Assembly: GCA_002792995.1 (NCBI GenBank)
Contig: PFPJ01000034.1
Location: 1-6,409, forward strand
DNA length: 6,409 bases
Direction of reading: 5' to 3'
Origin: Candidatus Magasanikbacteria bacterium CG_4_10_14_0_2_um_filter_41_10
GTDB lineage: Bacteria; Patescibacteriota; Patescibacteriia; Magasanikbacterales; UBA922
Position numbers and translations under genes: made by a program. Positions 4,506 to 6,409 of the stretch are shown here, in pieces (position 1 is the first letter of the stretch; every line of letters starts with the position of its first letter). Below the pieces are notes generated by a model that was not told the DNA's origin, made no database searches, and saw only the letters and a list, made by a program, of their open reading frames with translations.

Positions 4506-5765
4506 TTATTGCACACTCTTTCGTGGGACGACAACGAATACTTTGTCATTTGCTCGCACTCGTTCTGAGACGACAACACTCAAGACATCGCCTTTTTTTG
4601 CCATGTCGACAGGCGCATCATTCACCCACGGTTCTGCATGTTCTATCGTCACTGCGCCTGTTGTTGGTCCGGTAAAGAGCATTGTCTGTCCTTTTTCAAG
4701 TGTCTCTGTTTCCATCGTTACTTCTGCAACATGTTTGTCATCATAATAATGAGACACACGTCCGATAAAAATATTTTCTTGTGTTGCTTGTGAGCCATAC
4801 GCCCCACTCCACTCTGCCATGGTCTTGCCGAGATAATATCCACCATGCCAAAATCCACGGTTGTATACTTTTTCGAGCTCAACAATCCATGCAGCAATTT
4901 TTTCTTTTGTATACGTTCCTTCGTAGTATGCATCAACAGCTTCTCGATAACATTGTGTCACGGTACGGACATAGTCTGGAGAACGTCCTCGTCCTTCCAG
5001 TTTTAATACACTGACACCGGTATCAAGAATTTGATCGATAAATCCAATCGTACACAAATCTTTTGGCGACATGACAAATTCATTTTCTATTTTCAATTCG
5101 ACTCCTGTTTCGTCATCTATGACACGATACGCACGACGACAATTTTGTCGGCAGGCTCCCCTATTTGCAGAAGAATTGTCTGTGGCAAGACTCATGTAGC
5201 AATTGCCAGAAATAGCAACACAAAGTGCGCCGTGTGCAAAAAGTTCTATCTGAATAAGGTCTCCTTTTGGTCCACGCAAATCATTTTTTATAATCAAATC
5301 ATGAATTTCTTGTACTTGCTTCAACGTTACTTCACGAGCAAGCACGATGACATCCGCATATGTGGAAAAAAATTCTACTGTTTCATAATTGGTAACATTC
5401 TGCTGAGTAGAAATATGCACTTCAAGACCAATGCTTTTTGCATACGTAATAGCTGCCAAGTCTGCCGCGATGATAGCCGTGAGCCCTACTTCTTTTGCTT
5501 TATCACAAATTTTCTTCATGAGTGCCATGTCGTGTGTATACATGACGGTATTGAGTGCAAGATATGTTTTTACTCCAGCTTCTTGACATTGTGAGACAAT
5601 GGTCGTGAGATCGTCGATGGTAAAATTATTGGCTGCTTTTGCTCGCATGTTGAGTTGTTCGATACCAAAATAGACAGAATTTGCTCCTGCATGAATCGCC
5701 GCACTGAGTGAATCAAATGACCCCGCTGGGGCCATAATTTCTATACGATCTCGCGCTTCTTTCAT
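4506..5765 (-). CDS. trhP: U32-family protein, likely tRNA uridine-34 hydroxylation protein TrhP (YegQ-like)
   Basis: Annotated historically as collagenase-like peptidase U32, this family includes TrhP (tRNA 5-hydroxyuridine formation at U34), RlhA (23S rRNA hydroxylation) and UbiU/UbiV (O2-independent ubiquinone hydroxylation). The 419-residue protein opens with the family's IEIMAPAGSFDSLSAAIHAG (8-27) and carries the U32 signature ELFAHGALCVAISGNCYMS (174-192). Candidate [4Fe-4S] ligands are Cys182, Cys189, Cys205 or Cys209, and Cys238; the spacing resembles that of UbiU. The block SSANRGACRQNCRRAYRV (198-215) and LKLEGRGRSPDYV (255-267) are typical of the tRNA-modifying branch. A C-terminal beta-rich domain (about 330-415) matches the full-length form. 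The ATG at 5765 starts three bases after the lgt stop. TrhP is preferred over UbiU because no quinone-pathway gene is nearby, but the exact RNA target is not shown by the sequence. Confidence 0.85.
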   Translation of the reverse strand: MKEARDRIEIMAPAGSFDSLSAAIHAGANSVYFGIEQLNMRAKAANNFTIDDLTTIVSQCQEAGVKTYLALNTVMYTHDMALMKKICDKAKEVGLTAIIAADLAAITYAKSIGLEVHISTQQNVTNYETVEFFSTYADVIVLAREVTLKQVQEIHDLIIKNDLRGPKGDLIQIELFAHGALCVAISGNCYMSLATDNSSANRGACRQNCRRAYRVIDDETGVELKIENEFVMSPKDLCTIGFIDQILDTGVSVLKLEGRGRSPDYVRTVTQCYREAVDAYYEGTYTKEKIAAWIVELEKVYNRGFWHGGYYLGKTMAEWSGAYGSQATQENIFIGRVSHYYDDKHVAEVTMETETLEKGQTMLFTGPTTGAVTIEHAEPWVNDAPVDMAKKGDVLSVVVSERVRANDKVFVVVPRKSVQ

Positions 5766-5768
5766 AGA

Positions 5769-6409
5769 CTATGATACTTTTTTTGGTGAGGGTCTCTTTG
5801 TATAGAGAAATACCCCAAAAACTACGAGAACCATAGCAAAATATTGTGCTGGAGTCAATCCTAGATACCGCACATCACCAGTAGCAAACGATGCCTCAGC
5901 ACGCCAAAAATCGAGAATAAACCGCAACAGACCATAATATACAAACAACAGCGGAGCAAACAGATCTTCTTTCTTTTTTTTCTTCAAGACAAAAAACGCA
6001 ATCGCCAATGGAACAAGGCCCAGTATTTCAAGAAAGGCCAAATCAAGTCGCTTTCCCTGTGGAGAATCAAATGCAAGAAAACACTCAGACTCTTTTCCGA
6101 GATGATCATGGATCATCAGGCACCCAATACGTCCGACCATCCACCCAAAAAGTGCACTGTAGGCAATGATATTTCCGTATATTGTCAAAAATTGTGTTTG
6201 AATTTTTTTTCGCTTGATTGCAATGACAAAAGCAAGCATCGCACCGACAAGCCCACCAAACGATGACAAGCCTCCATGCCAAATCGCAATAATTTCTGCT
6301 GGATGTGCTATGAAAAAAGTAGGTTCATAAAAGAATACGTGAAACAATCGCGCCCCAACCACACCGAAAAAAATCATCTTCAATGCAAGATCCAAAAGTG
6401 GTTCAGCAT
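5769..6409 (-). CDS. lgt: Prolipoprotein diacylglyceryl transferase, C-terminal part
   Basis: Transfers diacylglycerol from phosphatidylglycerol to the lipobox cysteine of prolipoproteins in the cytoplasmic membrane. The frame is open to the right edge, so roughly 55-60 N-terminal residues are missing and the internal TTG at 6395 is not a real start. Counting from the first complete codon, family blocks are GARLFHVFFY (about 18-27), HGGLSSFGGLVGA (44-56), GWMVGRIGCLMIHDHLG (88-104), YYGLLRFILDFWR (157-169) and GLTPAQYFA near 183-191, with several membrane segments between. Arg93 and Arg162 correspond to E. coli Arg143 and Arg239. Two signature positions differ: the HGG histidine (E. coli His103) is Phe50, and the GRLGNFINGE motif reads GRIGC..HDHLG. 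Followed three bases later by trhP in the same operon. Confidence 0.88.
   Translation of the reverse strand, partial: AEPLLDLALKMIFFGVVGARLFHVFFYEPTFFIAHPAEIIAIWHGGLSSFGGLVGAMLAFVIAIKRKKIQTQFLTIYGNIIAYSALFGWMVGRIGCLMIHDHLGKESECFLAFDSPQGKRLDLAFLEILGLVPLAIAFFVLKKKKKEDLFAPLLFVYYGLLRFILDFWRAEASFATGDVRYLGLTPAQYFAMVLVVFGVFLYTKRPSPKKVS

Noticed and set aside
4234..4746. Plus-strand 170-codon frame opposite the ferredoxin and trhP genes
   Set aside because: It is antisense to two well-recognised genes and its translation looks like no protein family.
6393..6395. TTG as the start codon of lgt
   Set aside because: The frame continues open to the window edge, and Lgt proteins have about 55-60 more residues before the GARLFH block; the gene is simply cut by the window.

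Overview
The window reads as a bacterial chromosome segment of moderate GC, most consistent with a member of the Patescibacteria/CPR radiation (inference). The grounds are the style of the PyrD, Lgt and ferredoxin sequences, the tight minus-strand packing, mostly weak or absent Shine-Dalgarno sequences, and a tRNA gene with no encoded CCA. TGA and TAG both act as ordinary stops, so the standard bacterial code fits.

Layout, left to right. Bases 1-506 hold the N-terminal half of a class 2 dihydroorotate dehydrogenase (pyrD, minus strand, running off the left edge). An 89-base imperfect palindrome of the dispersed MITE-like type lies between it and msrA (peptide methionine sulfoxide reductase A, minus). 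Divergent from msrA is a small, GC-rich, plus-strand gene of about 83 codons of unknown function. It has its own candidate promoter, a strong AGGAGG and a tandem hairpin terminator. Next comes a very AT-rich minus-strand gene for an 806-residue membrane protein of unknown function, with a weak DUF2254-like look at its N-terminus. A tRNA-Ser(GGA) gene follows, then a compact minus-strand run, ferredoxin - U32-family TrhP/YegQ-like protein - prolipoprotein diacylglyceryl transferase (lgt). That run is transcribed in the order lgt, trhP, ferredoxin, tRNA-Ser, and lgt runs off the right edge.

The most interesting structure is that the 806-residue gene sits exactly between the 3' end of tRNA-Ser and a displaced copy of that 3' end (12 identical bases, 15 of 17 over a longer stretch) about 2.57 kb away, in direct orientation. 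With the sharp drop in GC, this suggests a small one-gene cargo inserted at the tRNA 3' end, with no integrase left inside. The pairing of a [4Fe-4S] ferredoxin with a cluster-bearing tRNA-hydroxylation protein, and an Lgt with non-canonical signature motifs, are further points worth checking.
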